From Cellulosimicrobium cellulans (GTDB lineage Bacteria; Actinomycetota; Actinomycetes; Actinomycetales; Cellulomonadaceae), in contig NZ_JAMXST010000004.1 of NCBI RefSeq assembly GCF_024124905.1, positions 651,411 through 715,410 of the forward strand: 64,000 nucleotides of DNA. The letters are read 5' to 3'. Of this stretch, positions 47,325 to 58,100 are shown piece by piece; the first letter of the stretch is position 1, and every line of letters starts with the position of its first letter. The translations under genes were made by a program, and so were the position numbers. The notes under the pieces were generated by a model. The model did not search any database. It saw only the letters and a program-made list of their open reading frames with translations, and had not been told where the DNA came from.

Positions 47325-48224
47325 GTGGCTCTTCCTACCCCGGCCCTGCCGCTGCGCCGCCGTGCGCTCGGCGTCAACACGTGGGTCTGGACCTCCCCGC
47401 TCACCGACGACGCGCTGCGCGACCTCGCGCCCCGCGTCGCGGGGTGGGGTTTCGACGTGCTCGAGCTGCCCGTGGAGAACCCCGGCGACTGGGACCCGGC
47501 GACCGCCGCGACGGTCCTCGCCGACCACGGCCTCGGCGCGAGCGTCTCGCTCGTCATGGGCGAGGGCCGCGAGCTCGTCGCCGCGGACGCCGCGACGGTG
47601 CGCGCCACGCAGGACTACCTGCGGCACGTCGTCGACGTCGCGCGCACGGTCGGCGCCCCGGTGATCGGCGGACCCGCGTACGCGTCGGTCGGGCGCACGT
47701 GGCGCCTGACCCCCGCGGAGCGCGAGGCGGCGTACTCCGAGCTCGCCGAGAACCTGGCACCCGTCGTCGAGCACGCGATCGCGGCCGGCGTCGTCGTCGG
47801 GCTCGAGCCGCTGAACCGCTACGAGACGAGCCTCGTCAACACCGTCGACCAGGGGCTGGAGGTCGTGCGGCGGCTGCCCGCGGCCGGCATCGGCCTCATG
47901 CTCGACGTCTACCACATGAACATCGAGGAGACGGACCTGCCCGCCGCGGTGGCGCGCGCGGGCGAGCGCATCGCGCACGTCCAGGTGTGCGGCAACGACC
48001 GGGGCGCACCCGGCAACGACCACCTGGACTGGCGCGCCCTCCTCGCCGCGCTCGACGCGACCGGCTACGACGGACCCCTCGTCATCGAGTCCTTCACGGC
48101 CGACAACGCGACGATCGCCACGGCCGCCTCCATCTGGCGGCCGCTGGCGCCGACCCAGGACGCCATCGCCGTCGATGGCCTGGCCCACCTGAAGGGACTG
48201 ATGCCCACGCCGGAGCACCCGTAG
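47325..48224 (+). CDS. Sugar epimerase-family TIM-barrel enzyme (D-tagatose 3-epimerase-like), locus II
   Basis: 299-residue barrel enzyme. ALGVNTWVWTSPLTDDALRD opens it; metal ligands look to be Glu in VVGLEPLNRYETS, Asp in LMLDVYHMNIEE, and Glu in PLVIESFTADN. HVQVCGNDRGAPGNDHLDW parallels the ketose 3-epimerase loop, but the first residue pair is H-V-Q where a second His is common. It could epimerise a ketose or act as a hydratase/lyase on a keto sugar. The GTG start is preceded by GAGAGAGAG; the open frame extends to 47259. It precedes giant protein 2 by 105 nt. Confidence 0.83.
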   Translation: MALPTPALPLRRRALGVNTWVWTSPLTDDALRDLAPRVAGWGFDVLELPVENPGDWDPATAATVLADHGLGASVSLVMGEGRELVAADAATVRATQDYLRHVVDVARTVGAPVIGGPAYASVGRTWRLTPAEREAAYSELAENLAPVVEHAIAAGVVVGLEPLNRYETSLVNTVDQGLEVVRRLPAAGIGLMLDVYHMNIEETDLPAAVARAGERIAHVQVCGNDRGAPGNDHLDWRALLAALDATGYDGPLVIESFTADNATIATAASIWRPLAPTQDAIAVDGLAHLKGLMPTPEHP

Positions 48225-48329
48225 CCGTAGTCGATCCACGACCGCAGCGCCGGCACGCCGCGGGATGACGACCACCCTTCCCGGACGACGACGTCCGGGT
48301 CCGCACGTCATGCCCCTGGAGGCAGCACG

Positions 48330-51300
48330 ATGACCGCACGACGCCCACGCAGGGCGAGGTCCGTCGCGGCACTGACCATCGGAGCGCTCGCGTTCACGCT
48401 CGCGCCCGTCACGATGGCCAGCGCCGCCGACGACCCCGTCCCCGCGGACGAAGAGCACAAGGTGCTCATCTTCACCAAGACGACCCAGTTCCGGCACAGC
48501 GAGGCGATCACGCAGGGCACCCCGGTGCTCGAGGCGGCGTTCGCCGAGGTCGGCATCGCGTCCGACCACACGGAGGACTCGACCGTCTTCAACGACGAGA
48601 CCCTCGCGCAGTACGACGCCCTGGTCATGTTCCAGACGTCGGGCGACCCGTGGAACGCCGACGAGAAGGCGGCGCTCGAGCGCTACCAGCAGGCGGGCGG
48701 CGGCATCGTCGCGATCCACAACGCCACGGACATGCGCGGCAGCTACGGCTGGTGGGACGACATGATCGGGGCGCTCATGCCCGGTCACGCCGCCACCGGC
48801 ACCAGCCCCGGCCTGCCGGGCACGGTCCGCGTGGAGGACCGCACGCACCCGTCGACCGAGCACCTGTCCCAGCGCTGGACGCGCGCGGACGAGTGGTACA
48901 ACTACTCGGCCAACGTCCGCGGCAGCGCGCACGTGCTCGCCACGATGGACGAGTCCACGTACGACGCGGGCAGCAACAAGATGGGCTACGACCACCCGAT
49001 CTCGTGGTGCAAGCCCTACGACGGCGGTCGCGCCTGGATGACCGGCATGGGCCACTTCGGGGCGCACTACACCGACGAGCCCGACCTCGTGCAGCACATC
49101 GTCGGCGGCGTCCAGTGGGCCGCGGGCCTCGTCGAGGGCGACTGCGGCGGCACCGACTGGGGCTCGTTCGAGAAGATCGCGCTCGACACCAACACGAGCG
49201 CGCCCTTCGGCATGGACGTCGCGCCCGACGGCCGCGTGTTCTACACCGAGCTCGTGCGCGGGCAGATCCGCGTGTACGACCCCCGGACGCAGAACACCAC
49301 GACCGCCATCACCATCCCGGTGTACTCCGGCGGCGAGGACGGCCTGCTCGGCATCGCGCTCGACAAGGACTTCGCGGAGAACGGGTACCTGTACCAGTAC
49401 TACGCGCCGGCGAGCTCGAACGACTCCGACCCGGCGAACTTCTTCAGCCGCGTCTCGCGGTTCACGGTCTCCTCCGAGGGGCCCGGCTCCACGGTGATCG
49501 ACCCGGCGTCCGAGAAGGTGCTCATCGAGATCCCGGCCGGGCGTCTGCCCGACGAGCCGGGCCACACGGGCGGCGGCCTCCTCGTCGACCACGAGACCGG
49601 TGACCTGTACATCGGCGTCGGCGACGACGTGAACCCGCACTCCGAGCCGTCGGGCGGCTACGCGCCGATCTCGGAGCGTGACGGCACGTTCCACGACGCG
49701 CGCGCGACGTCCGCGAACACGAACGACCTGCGCGGCAAGGTCCTGCGCATCCACCCCGAGGCCGACGGCACCTACTCGATCCCCGAGGGCAACCTGTTCG
49801 CCCCGGGCACCGAGAAGACGCTGCCCGAGATCTACGCGATGGGCTTCCGCAACCCGTTCCGGTTCACGATCGACGCGAAGACGGGCAACCTCGGCGTCGC
49901 CGACTACTCGCCCGACAACGGGTCGGACAACCTCGCCAACCGCGGCCCGGCCGGCATCGCCGAGTGGAACCTCATCAAGGAGCCCGGCTTCTACGGCTGG
50001 CCCCTGTGCATGGGCAACAACGAGCCGTTCCGCGACGTCGACTACCGGACGAACCCCGTCACCGTGGGCGACTTCTTCGACTGCGACAACCCCGTCAACG
50101 ACTCCGTGAAGAACACGGGCCTCACCGAGCTGCCCCCCGCGCAGCCGGCGGACCTCTGGTACGGCTACCAGCGCTCGTCCGTCCCCGGCGTGATCAACGC
50201 CGGCGGCGGTCTCGCGCCCATGGGCGGCCCGTTCTACCAGTTCGACCCGGAGCTCGACTCCGACACGAAGTTCCCGGCGTCGTACGACGGCAAGGCCTTC
50301 TTCTACGAGTGGGCCCGCAACAAGATGTACACGATCGACCTCAAGGACCCCGAGGCCGCGCCCGGCGCCACCGACGTCGAGAAGGTCAACCCGTTCCTCC
50401 CGCAGGAGCAGTTCCTCGCGCCGATCGACTCCAAGTTCGGCCCCGACGGCGCGATGTACGTGCTCGACTGGGGCGGCGGCTTCGGCCGCGACAACCCGAA
50501 CTCGGGTCTGCACCGCATCGACTACCTGTCGGGCTCGCGCTCGCCGGTGGCGAAGCCGGTCGCGACGCCCGACTCCGGCATCGCGCCGCTCGAGGTGACG
50601 TTCGACGGCACGGGGAGCACCGACCCCGAGGGCGAGGAGCTCACCTACGCGTGGGACTTCGACGGTGACGGCACGACGGACTCGACGTCCGCCGCGCCCA
50701 GCCACACCTACACCGAGAACGGCGTCTACGACGCCCGCCTCACGGTGACCGACCCCGCCGGCAAGGTGGGCACGGCGACCGTCCCGATCACGGTGGGCAA
50801 CACGCGGCCCGAGGTCGACTTCGGCCTCCCGCCCACCGGCTCCTTCTTCACGTTCGGCGACGACATCACGTGGGACGTGTCGGTGACCGACGCGGAGGAC
50901 TCGCCCGAGGGCGACGAGATCGACGACGAGCAGGTCATCATCCAGCCCGCGCTCGGGCACGACGCGCACGCGCACCCCGCCGAGCCGCTGCACGGCCGCA
51001 CGGGCACCGTGGCGACGAGCCTCGGTGGCGGCCACGGCGAGGACATGAACGTCTTCTACGTGATCGACGCGCGCTACACCGACCGCGGCGGCGAGGGCGA
51101 CGTGCCCGCGCTGACCGGGTCGGACACGACGCTGATCTTCCCGAAGAAGCGCGAGGCGGAGTTCCACACGGCCTCCGACGGCACCACGACGATCCCGAGC
51201 CGGGACGTCGAGGGCGGCGGCTCCGTCATCACCGGGTCGAACGGTTCCTGGGCGTCGTACGACCCCGTGAGCCTCTACGGCGTGCAGGCGCTGAACCTGC

Positions 51301-53912
51301 GCGTCGCGGCGGCGGCCGAGGGCACGATCGAGCTGCGTCGCGACGCGGCCGACGGCGAGCTCCTCGGCACGGCCGAGATCCCGCAGACCGGGCTCGGCAC
51401 GTTCACGGACGTGACCGTCGAGGTCACCGACCCCATGGAGCCGTTCACGCTCTACGTGGTCTTCCCCGGTGAGGGCGAGCGTCGTCTCAACTTCATCGAG
51501 GCCGACGGCAAGGGCGTCTCGGACACCACCCGTCCCAAGGTCCGCATCACGTCCCCCAAGGCGGGCGTCCGCCTCGAGCAGGGCGAGATGGCGGTCACCG
51601 CGGAGGCGGACGACACCGAGAACACGGTGACCCAGGTCGAGTTCTTCGTCGACGGCGAGTCGATCGGCGTCGACGACACGGCTCCGTACGAGGCCACGTG
51701 GAACCCCACGGCGGACAACTACTACGAGCTGACCGCCGTCGCCACGAACGACAAGGGCCTGTACACGCGCTCGCGCGTCGTGCTCGCCCAGGTCGGCGAC
51801 CTCTTCGCGGGGATGAAGACCTTCACCAACGCGAACGGGACGTTCGAGCAGCTCGCCGAGGGCAAGTACCTCGTCACGTCGGGCGGCGCGAACATGTGGC
51901 AGGGCACCAACGAGTACTCGACCATCTACCGCGAGCAGGGCGCCGACGAGAACTGGTCGGCGACGGTGAAGATCAACAGCCAGGGCAACTCGAACGGGTC
52001 CGCCAAGGCCGGGATCATCGTCCGCAACGACGTCACGCAGACGGCGAACTCGCAGGGCTACGCGGCCCTGGGCATGCGCCCGAGCGGGGGCTTCGAGTGG
52101 CTGCGCGGCAACTCCAGCGGGCAGCTCACGGCGTCGACCGGCGCGAGCACGACGAGCTACCCCGCGTGGGTGCGGATCGTGCGTGACGGCGACCTGTACA
52201 CGGCCTCCTGGAGCAAGGACGGCGAGAACTTCACGCAGATCGGCGAGCCGCAGGCCCTGCCGGGTGCGGCGTCCGTCCAGGACGTGGGTCTCTTCGTCAC
52301 GGCGCACAGCACGACGGCGACGAGCGCGGTCGAGTTCCAGGACTTCGTGTTCGACGACGACCCGCAGACCGAGGAGCCCGGTGGCGGGAACCCGCCGCAG
52401 TGCCTCGCGGACTCGTCCAACGAGTTCGACGGCGACGCGATCGACCCGCGGTGGACGGTCGTCCGCCAGGCCGACGGCAAGCCGATCACCGTCGCCGACG
52501 GCCACGCCGTCCTGCCGGTCGTGCAGGGCGACATCAACGAGGCGCAGACCGGGCCGATCAGCTACCTCGGTCAGCCCGCGCCCGCCGGGGCGTGGACGCT
52601 CGAGACCAAGCTCGACGTCCCGCTCGCCCGGCACTGGCAGCACGCCGGCCTCCTGGTCCACGTGAACGACGACGAGTACACCAAGCTCGCGTTCACCAAG
52701 AACCAGAGCGGCGCCCGCTTCCTCGAGTTCCAGACCGAGACCGGTGGTGCCCGGACGTGGCACGGCCAGACGGACGTGGCGACGGACTTCCCGTCGTCGA
52801 TCCACCTGCGCCTCGTCTCGGACGGGTCCGCGATCACGGCGGCGTACTCGGCGGACGGCCAGGCGTGGACGGCGCTCGCGGGCTCCGCGCCCGTCAAGCC
52901 CGGCGCCACGTTCGGCGTCATGGCGGGCGGCGACACGGCGACCGCCGACACGGTCGCGAAGGTCGACTACGTCCACGTCACCGGCGCCGAGCCGGACGAC
53001 GGCGTGCGCGAGCCGAGCGACGAGTTCGAGGGCGACGCCCTCGACGGCTGCCGCTGGGACGCGATCGTGCGCTACGACGGGTCGAAGGTCGCCGTCGCCG
53101 ACGGCGAGCTGCGCATCACGACCCAGCCGGGCGACATCAACGCCGGGAACAACGGCGACCCGCGCAACTTCGTCCTCCAGACCGCTCCGGAGGGTGACTG
53201 GGTCGTCGAGACGCGGTTCAAGGCGCCGCTCGTGCACCGGTGGCAGCTCGCGGGCCTCATCGCGTACGGCGACGACGACAACTACGTCAAGGCCGACGTG
53301 CTCGCGAAGAACGCACCGGGTGCGGCGCTCAACCTCGGCGCCGAGCTCGTCTCGGAGAAGGGCGGCCAGTTCGGCAACGGCGGCAACCGCCAGCTCGAGC
53401 TCGCCGACTCGACCGAGTCGGGCTACTGGTACCTGCGGCTCGAGAAGGTGGGCAGCACCTACCAGGGCTGGGTCAGCGACGGCGGGGTGACCTGGACGCC
53501 GCTGGGCGCCCCGGTCACCAACGACGCGGCGCTGACGAAGGTCGGCCTCATGGCGATCGGCCCGGAGCAGGAGACCCCGGTCACGGTGGCGTTCGACTGG
53601 TTCCGTCTCACGACGGAGTCCGAGCCGGAGCCGACGGTCGACGTCGAGGTCACCGCGTCCGCCCGCTGCCTCGCGGGCAAGGCGTACCTCGCGATCCGGG
53701 CGACGAACGTCGACGAGGCGCCCGTCGCGATCACCCTGACCACGCCGTTCGGCTCCAAGGAGTTCGGCGCGGTCGAGGTGGGCGGCAACGCCTACCAGTC
53801 GTTCGCGTCGCGTGCGACGTCGTTCGACGCGGGCACGGCCACGGTCACGGCGACGCTCGGCGACGTCACGACCGAGATCGAGGTGCCGTACGACGCCGTG
53901 AGCTGCGGCTGA
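48330..53912 (+). CDS. Giant secreted ThuA / sugar-dehydrogenase-like / PKD / CBM protein 2
   Basis: 1860-residue exported protein, the longest of three. Signal peptide about 1-33. ThuA 44-272 (KVLIFTKTTQFRHSEAITQG, GIVAIHNATDMRGSYGWW), sugar-dehydrogenase-like propeller 279-734 (FGMDVAPDGRVFYTELVRG, PGHTGGGLLVDHETGDLYIG, IYAMGFRNPFRF), PKD 737-827, sandwich with GHDAHAHP 828-940, CBM6-like 941-1064, Ig-like 1067-1152 (VEFFVDGESIGVDDTAPYEA), three concanavalin-like sandwiches (1155-1345, 1363-1552, 1563-1764) and the shared C-terminal module 1771-1860. The ThuA part is the most divergent of the set, so its substrate may differ. Ribosome site TGGAGG. Confidence 0.85.
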   Translation: MTARRPRRARSVAALTIGALAFTLAPVTMASAADDPVPADEEHKVLIFTKTTQFRHSEAITQGTPVLEAAFAEVGIASDHTEDSTVFNDETLAQYDALVMFQTSGDPWNADEKAALERYQQAGGGIVAIHNATDMRGSYGWWDDMIGALMPGHAATGTSPGLPGTVRVEDRTHPSTEHLSQRWTRADEWYNYSANVRGSAHVLATMDESTYDAGSNKMGYDHPISWCKPYDGGRAWMTGMGHFGAHYTDEPDLVQHIVGGVQWAAGLVEGDCGGTDWGSFEKIALDTNTSAPFGMDVAPDGRVFYTELVRGQIRVYDPRTQNTTTAITIPVYSGGEDGLLGIALDKDFAENGYLYQYYAPASSNDSDPANFFSRVSRFTVSSEGPGSTVIDPASEKVLIEIPAGRLPDEPGHTGGGLLVDHETGDLYIGVGDDVNPHSEPSGGYAPISERDGTFHDARATSANTNDLRGKVLRIHPEADGTYSIPEGNLFAPGTEKTLPEIYAMGFRNPFRFTIDAKTGNLGVADYSPDNGSDNLANRGPAGIAEWNLIKEPGFYGWPLCMGNNEPFRDVDYRTNPVTVGDFFDCDNPVNDSVKNTGLTELPPAQPADLWYGYQRSSVPGVINAGGGLAPMGGPFYQFDPELDSDTKFPASYDGKAFFYEWARNKMYTIDLKDPEAAPGATDVEKVNPFLPQEQFLAPIDSKFGPDGAMYVLDWGGGFGRDNPNSGLHRIDYLSGSRSPVAKPVATPDSGIAPLEVTFDGTGSTDPEGEELTYAWDFDGDGTTDSTSAAPSHTYTENGVYDARLTVTDPAGKVGTATVPITVGNTRPEVDFGLPPTGSFFTFGDDITWDVSVTDAEDSPEGDEIDDEQVIIQPALGHDAHAHPAEPLHGRTGTVATSLGGGHGEDMNVFYVIDARYTDRGGEGDVPALTGSDTTLIFPKKREAEFHTASDGTTTIPSRDVEGGGSVITGSNGSWASYDPVSLYGVQALNLRVAAAAEGTIELRRDAADGELLGTAEIPQTGLGTFTDVTVEVTDPMEPFTLYVVFPGEGERRLNFIEADGKGVSDTTRPKVRITSPKAGVRLEQGEMAVTAEADDTENTVTQVEFFVDGESIGVDDTAPYEATWNPTADNYYELTAVATNDKGLYTRSRVVLAQVGDLFAGMKTFTNANGTFEQLAEGKYLVTSGGANMWQGTNEYSTIYREQGADENWSATVKINSQGNSNGSAKAGIIVRNDVTQTANSQGYAALGMRPSGGFEWLRGNSSGQLTASTGASTTSYPAWVRIVRDGDLYTASWSKDGENFTQIGEPQALPGAASVQDVGLFVTAHSTTATSAVEFQDFVFDDDPQTEEPGGGNPPQCLADSSNEFDGDAIDPRWTVVRQADGKPITVADGHAVLPVVQGDINEAQTGPISYLGQPAPAGAWTLETKLDVPLARHWQHAGLLVHVNDDEYTKLAFTKNQSGARFLEFQTETGGARTWHGQTDVATDFPSSIHLRLVSDGSAITAAYSADGQAWTALAGSAPVKPGATFGVMAGGDTATADTVAKVDYVHVTGAEPDDGVREPSDEFEGDALDGCRWDAIVRYDGSKVAVADGELRITTQPGDINAGNNGDPRNFVLQTAPEGDWVVETRFKAPLVHRWQLAGLIAYGDDDNYVKADVLAKNAPGAALNLGAELVSEKGGQFGNGGNRQLELADSTESGYWYLRLEKVGSTYQGWVSDGGVTWTPLGAPVTNDAALTKVGLMAIGPEQETPVTVAFDWFRLTTESEPEPTVDVEVTASARCLAGKAYLAIRATNVDEAPVAITLTTPFGSKEFGAVEVGGNAYQSFASRATSFDAGTATVTATLGDVTTEIEVPYDAVSCG

Positions 53913-53917
53913 CGGCA

Positions 53918-53952
53918 GGCCGGTGACGGGCGACCCGCTCCCGTCACCGGCC
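53918..53952 (+). terminator. Terminator hairpin after giant protein 2
   Basis: Perfect 13-bp stem GGCCGGTGACGGG with a 9-nt loop, 5 nt after the stop. Confidence 0.8.
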
Positions 53953-54023
53953 ACCGCGCCGGCCCGGCCCCGCGGCCGGGCCGGCGCACACCGAGCGGGA
54001 CGACCCAGGGACAGGAGCGACAG

Positions 54024-54914
54024 GTGGCACAGCGCACCGCAGGACGGACGTCCGCGACCCGGACGCCGGCGGCGAGGGACGCCCGCACGGGCTCCGGCCG
54101 CACGGGTGGCCCGACGACGACGCCCGCCCGCTCCCGCCCCGCCGACCGGGGCGGTGCCGGCCGCCCCGAGCCCCGGCCGCCGGCGCGCGTCCGCGCGCGC
54201 CGGTGGTTCGCGGGTCTCGACCCCTGGCGCCGGGTGCTCCTGGTGCTCGCCGCGCTCGCCGTCGTCGCGGTGGTGGTCGCACTCGTCGTGGTGCTGACCC
54301 GTCAGGCGCCGGCCGCGACCGACGAGGGCTTCGCCGTCGACCCCGCGCGCGTCGCCGAGCTCGAGGCCGCCGAGGAGGAGCGCGACGCCGACAACCTCGT
54401 CGCGTCGATCGAGCACGCCGAGCACGTGCAGGCCGAGCTCGTCCCCGTCCTGCACGGGCTGCACGCGGTGCTCCCCGTCGACGGCTCGACCGCCGTCCCC
54501 GCGGACCCCGCCGAGATCGCGGACTGGCGCGCGACCGTCGACGGCCTCGTGGCCGAGACCGAGTCGCTCCAGAGCGGCTCCTCCGAGCACAACATCGTCC
54601 GCAACGGGATGCTCACCTCGCTCCGGCTCGTCGGCGACACGCTCGACGCGGTCGGCCTCGCGGCCGCCGCGGACGCGAGCGACCCGACCACCGCCGCGGA
54701 CCTCTACACCCTCGCCGGCGAGCTGCGCACCCGCGCCGTCGACGCGTGGGGCCTCGCCGCGATCCAGCTCGACCTCCGCTCGACCGCCGGGGGACAGGGG
54801 CACGTCCACGTGTTCCTGCCCGTGCACCCGGACGACTCGCTCGACGGCGGCATGGACCTCGGGCACGAGGGCGGTTCCGCGGACGAGGACGCGCACGAGG
54901 ACCACGACCACTGA
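54024..54914 (+). CDS. Single-pass membrane protein with His/Asp-rich C-terminus
   Basis: 296 residues, no recognised family. A basic Arg/Thr/Pro-rich cytoplasmic tail of about 65 residues precedes one transmembrane helix (VLLVLAALAVVAVVVALVVV, about residues 72-91). The outer part is largely helical (VARVAELEAAEEERDADN-type sequence, ASIEHAEHVQAELVPVLHGL) and ends with GHVHVFLPVHP and a His/Asp/Glu-rich tail (DEDAHEDHDH) that probably binds metal. GTG start behind ACAGGAGCG. It sits between giant proteins 2 and 3, like the membrane protein after giant protein 1, so it may dock them or deliver a metal. Confidence 0.65.
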   Translation: MAQRTAGRTSATRTPAARDARTGSGRTGGPTTTPARSRPADRGGAGRPEPRPPARVRARRWFAGLDPWRRVLLVLAALAVVAVVVALVVVLTRQAPAATDEGFAVDPARVAELEAAEEERDADNLVASIEHAEHVQAELVPVLHGLHAVLPVDGSTAVPADPAEIADWRATVDGLVAETESLQSGSSEHNIVRNGMLTSLRLVGDTLDAVGLAAAADASDPTTAADLYTLAGELRTRAVDAWGLAAIQLDLRSTAGGQGHVHVFLPVHPDDSLDGGMDLGHEGGSADEDAHEDHDH

Positions 54915-55115
54915 CCCACGGCGGCCCCACGGACGGGCCGCCCCACCGACCTCCCGGTCGGGCGCCCTCCGGGGTGCAGGCCGAGCCCGACCGGGACCTG
55001 ACCCCAGCGCTCCGCACGACGACGCGCGGAGCACGACGCACCACGAGGAAGGGGAGCACGACCAGCGGCACGGCGACGTCGCCGAGCCGCACCGATCAGT
55101 TCTCAAGGAGGAGAA

Positions 55116-58100
55116 GTGACAGCACGACCTTCGAGGGGTCGGCGCCAGGGGGTCGCGGCGGTCACCGCCGCGGCCCTCGTCGCGCCGGCGCTCACCCTCG
55201 CGACGGCGGCCCCCGCCGCCGCGCACGACGAGTTCTCCGTCATGGTCTTCAGCAAGACCGCAGCGTTCCGGCACGGCTCGATCCCCGCGGGCATCGCGGC
55301 GATCCAGCAGCTCGGCACCGAGCACCACTTCGCCGTGACCCCGACCGAGGACGCGGGAGCCTTCACGGACGCGAACCTCGCCCAGTACGACGCCGTCGTC
55401 TGGCTGTCCACCACGGGCGACGTCCTGAACGACGAGCAGCAGGGCGCGTTCGAGCGGTACATCGCCGCCGGCGGCGGGTACGCCGGCGTCCACGCGGCGT
55501 CCGACACCGAGTACGACTGGCCCTGGTACGGCGAGCTCGTCGGGGCGTACTTCAACAGCCACCCCCAGAACCAGGACGCGACGGTCGTCGTCGCCGACGA
55601 CGAGCACCCCTCGACCGCCCACCTCCCGGCGGCCTGGGACCGGTACGACGAGTGGTACAACTACCGCGAGAACCCGCGCGGCCAGGTCCACGTGCTCGCG
55701 AGCCTCGACGAGTCCTCGTACTCGCCGGGGTCGGGCGCCATGGGCGCCGACCACCCGATCGCGTGGTGCCAGGAGTACGGCGGCGGCCGGTCCTGGTACA
55801 CGGGCGGCGGCCACACCGACGAGTCGTACACCGACCCGGCGTTCGTCCAGCACCTGCTCGGCGGCATCCAGACCGCCGCGGGGGCCGTCGACGCCGACTG
55901 CGGCGCGACGGTCGACGCCTCGTTCGAGCAGGTGACGCTCGCCAAGGGCGCGGCCAAGACGGGCGAGCCCATCGCGATGGCCGTCCTGCCGGACGGCGAC
56001 GTCCTGCACACCTCGCGCGACGGGCGCGTCTGGTACACGACGGCGGACGCGACGACGGCGCTCGCGGGCACCGTCCCCGTGTACACGCACGACGAGGACG
56101 GCCTCCAGGGCGTCGCGATCGACCCGGGCTTCGCCGAGAACCGCTGGGTCTACCTCTACTACGCGCCCAAGCTCGACACGCCGCCGGGCGACGCGCCCGA
56201 GACGTCGGCCGACCCGGCCGCGTTCGAGGCGTTCGAGGGGTACAACCAGCTCTCGCGGTTCCGGCTCACGGAGCAGAACCTGCTGGACCTCGCGAGCGAG
56301 CAGAAGATCCTCGAGGTCCCGGCCGACCGCGGGCTGTGCTGCCACGCGGGCGGCGAGATCGACTTCGACGCCGAGGGCAACCTCTACCTGTCGACCGGTG
56401 ACGACACGAACCCGTTCGCGTCGGACGGCTACGCGCCGATCGACGAGCGGGCGACCCGCAACCCGGCGTTCGACGCCCGCCGCAGCTCGGGCAACACGAA
56501 CGACCTGCGGGGCAAGCTCCTGCGCATCACCGTCGCCGAGGACGGGTCGTACACGGTCCCCGAGGGCAACCTCTTCCCCGAGGGCGAGTACGAGGCCGGC
56601 AAGACCCGGCCGGAGATCTACGCGATGGGCTTCCGCAACCCGTTCCGCTTCGCGGTCGACAAGGCGACCGGCGAGGTCCACCTCGGCGACTACGGCCCCG
56701 ACGCGGGCGGCGCGAACGCGAACCGCGGCCCTGGCGGGACGGTCGAGTTCAACGTCATCTCCGAGGCGGGCAACTACGGCTGGCCGTACTGCATCGGCGA
56801 CAACCTCGCGTACAACGACTACGACTTCGAGACGAAGGTCTCCGGGCCGAAGTTCGACTGCGCGGCACCCAAGAACACGAGCCCGCACAACACGGGCCTC
56901 GTCGACCTCCCGCCCGCCGTGCCGGCGTGGCAGCCGTACGACGGCGGGTCCGTGCCCGCGTTCGGGACGGGCGGCGAGTCCCCGATGGGCGCCGTCGTCT
57001 ACGACTACGACCCCGCGCTCGAGTCCGAGACCAAGTTCCCCGCGTACTACGACGGCAAGCCGCTGCTCTACGAGTGGGACCGCGCGTGGATCAAGGAGGC
57101 GATCCGGAACGAGGACGGCAGCCCCGCGGGCTTCGTGCCGGCGCTGGAGTTCATGGACCTGCGCCGGCCGATGAACCTCGAGTTCGGCCCGGACGGCTCG
57201 CTCTACGTGCTCGACTACGGCGGCGGCTACTTCGGGGGCGACGCGCTCTCGGCCGTCTACCGGATCGACTACGTGCGCGGCGGCCGCTCGCCGGTCGCGC
57301 AGATCGACGCGACGCCGACGAACGGCCAGGCGCCGCTCGTCGTGTCGTTCGACGGCACCGGGTCCTCGCACCCGGACGGCAAGGAGTTCACGTACGCCTG
57401 GGACCTCGACGCTGACGGCGAGACCGACGCCACCGACGCCCAGGTCTCGCGGACGTTCACGGAGAACGGCCAGCACGAGGTGCGGCTCACCGTCACCGAC
57501 GCCGACGGCAAGCAGGGCGTGGCGACCACGACCATCACCGTGGGCAACACCGCGCCCGAGGTGACGCTCGAGCTCCCGGCCGACGGCCAGTTCTTCGACT
57601 TCGGCGACCAGGTCCCGTTCCGGGTCACGGTCACCGACGCCGAGGACGGCGCGCAGGTCGACTGCAGCCGGGTCGTCGTCGAGTACATCCTCGGCCACGA
57701 CAACCACGGCCACCCGTTGTCCAGCGCCACGGGCTGCGAGGGCGTCCTCACGACCGCCAAGGACGAGGGGCACGGCCTCGACGCGAACATCTTCGGCGTC
57801 GTCAACGCGACGTACACCGACGGCGGGGGCGCCGACGGCGTGCCCGCGCTCGCGTCCGACGACGAGGCCGTCCTGCACACGCGCACCAAGCAGGCCGAGT
57901 ACTTCACCGACAGCCAGGGCGTCCAGGTCGTCGCGAAGGACGTCTCCGAGGGCGGCAAGCAGCTCGGGTACATCGCGGCCGGCGACTGGTTCGCGTTCGA
58001 CCGGATGAACCTCGCGGGCATCGACGCGATCTCCGCGCGGTACAGCTCGGGCGGCTCCGGCGGCGTGCTCGACGTGCGGGACGGTGCCGTGGACGGCCCG

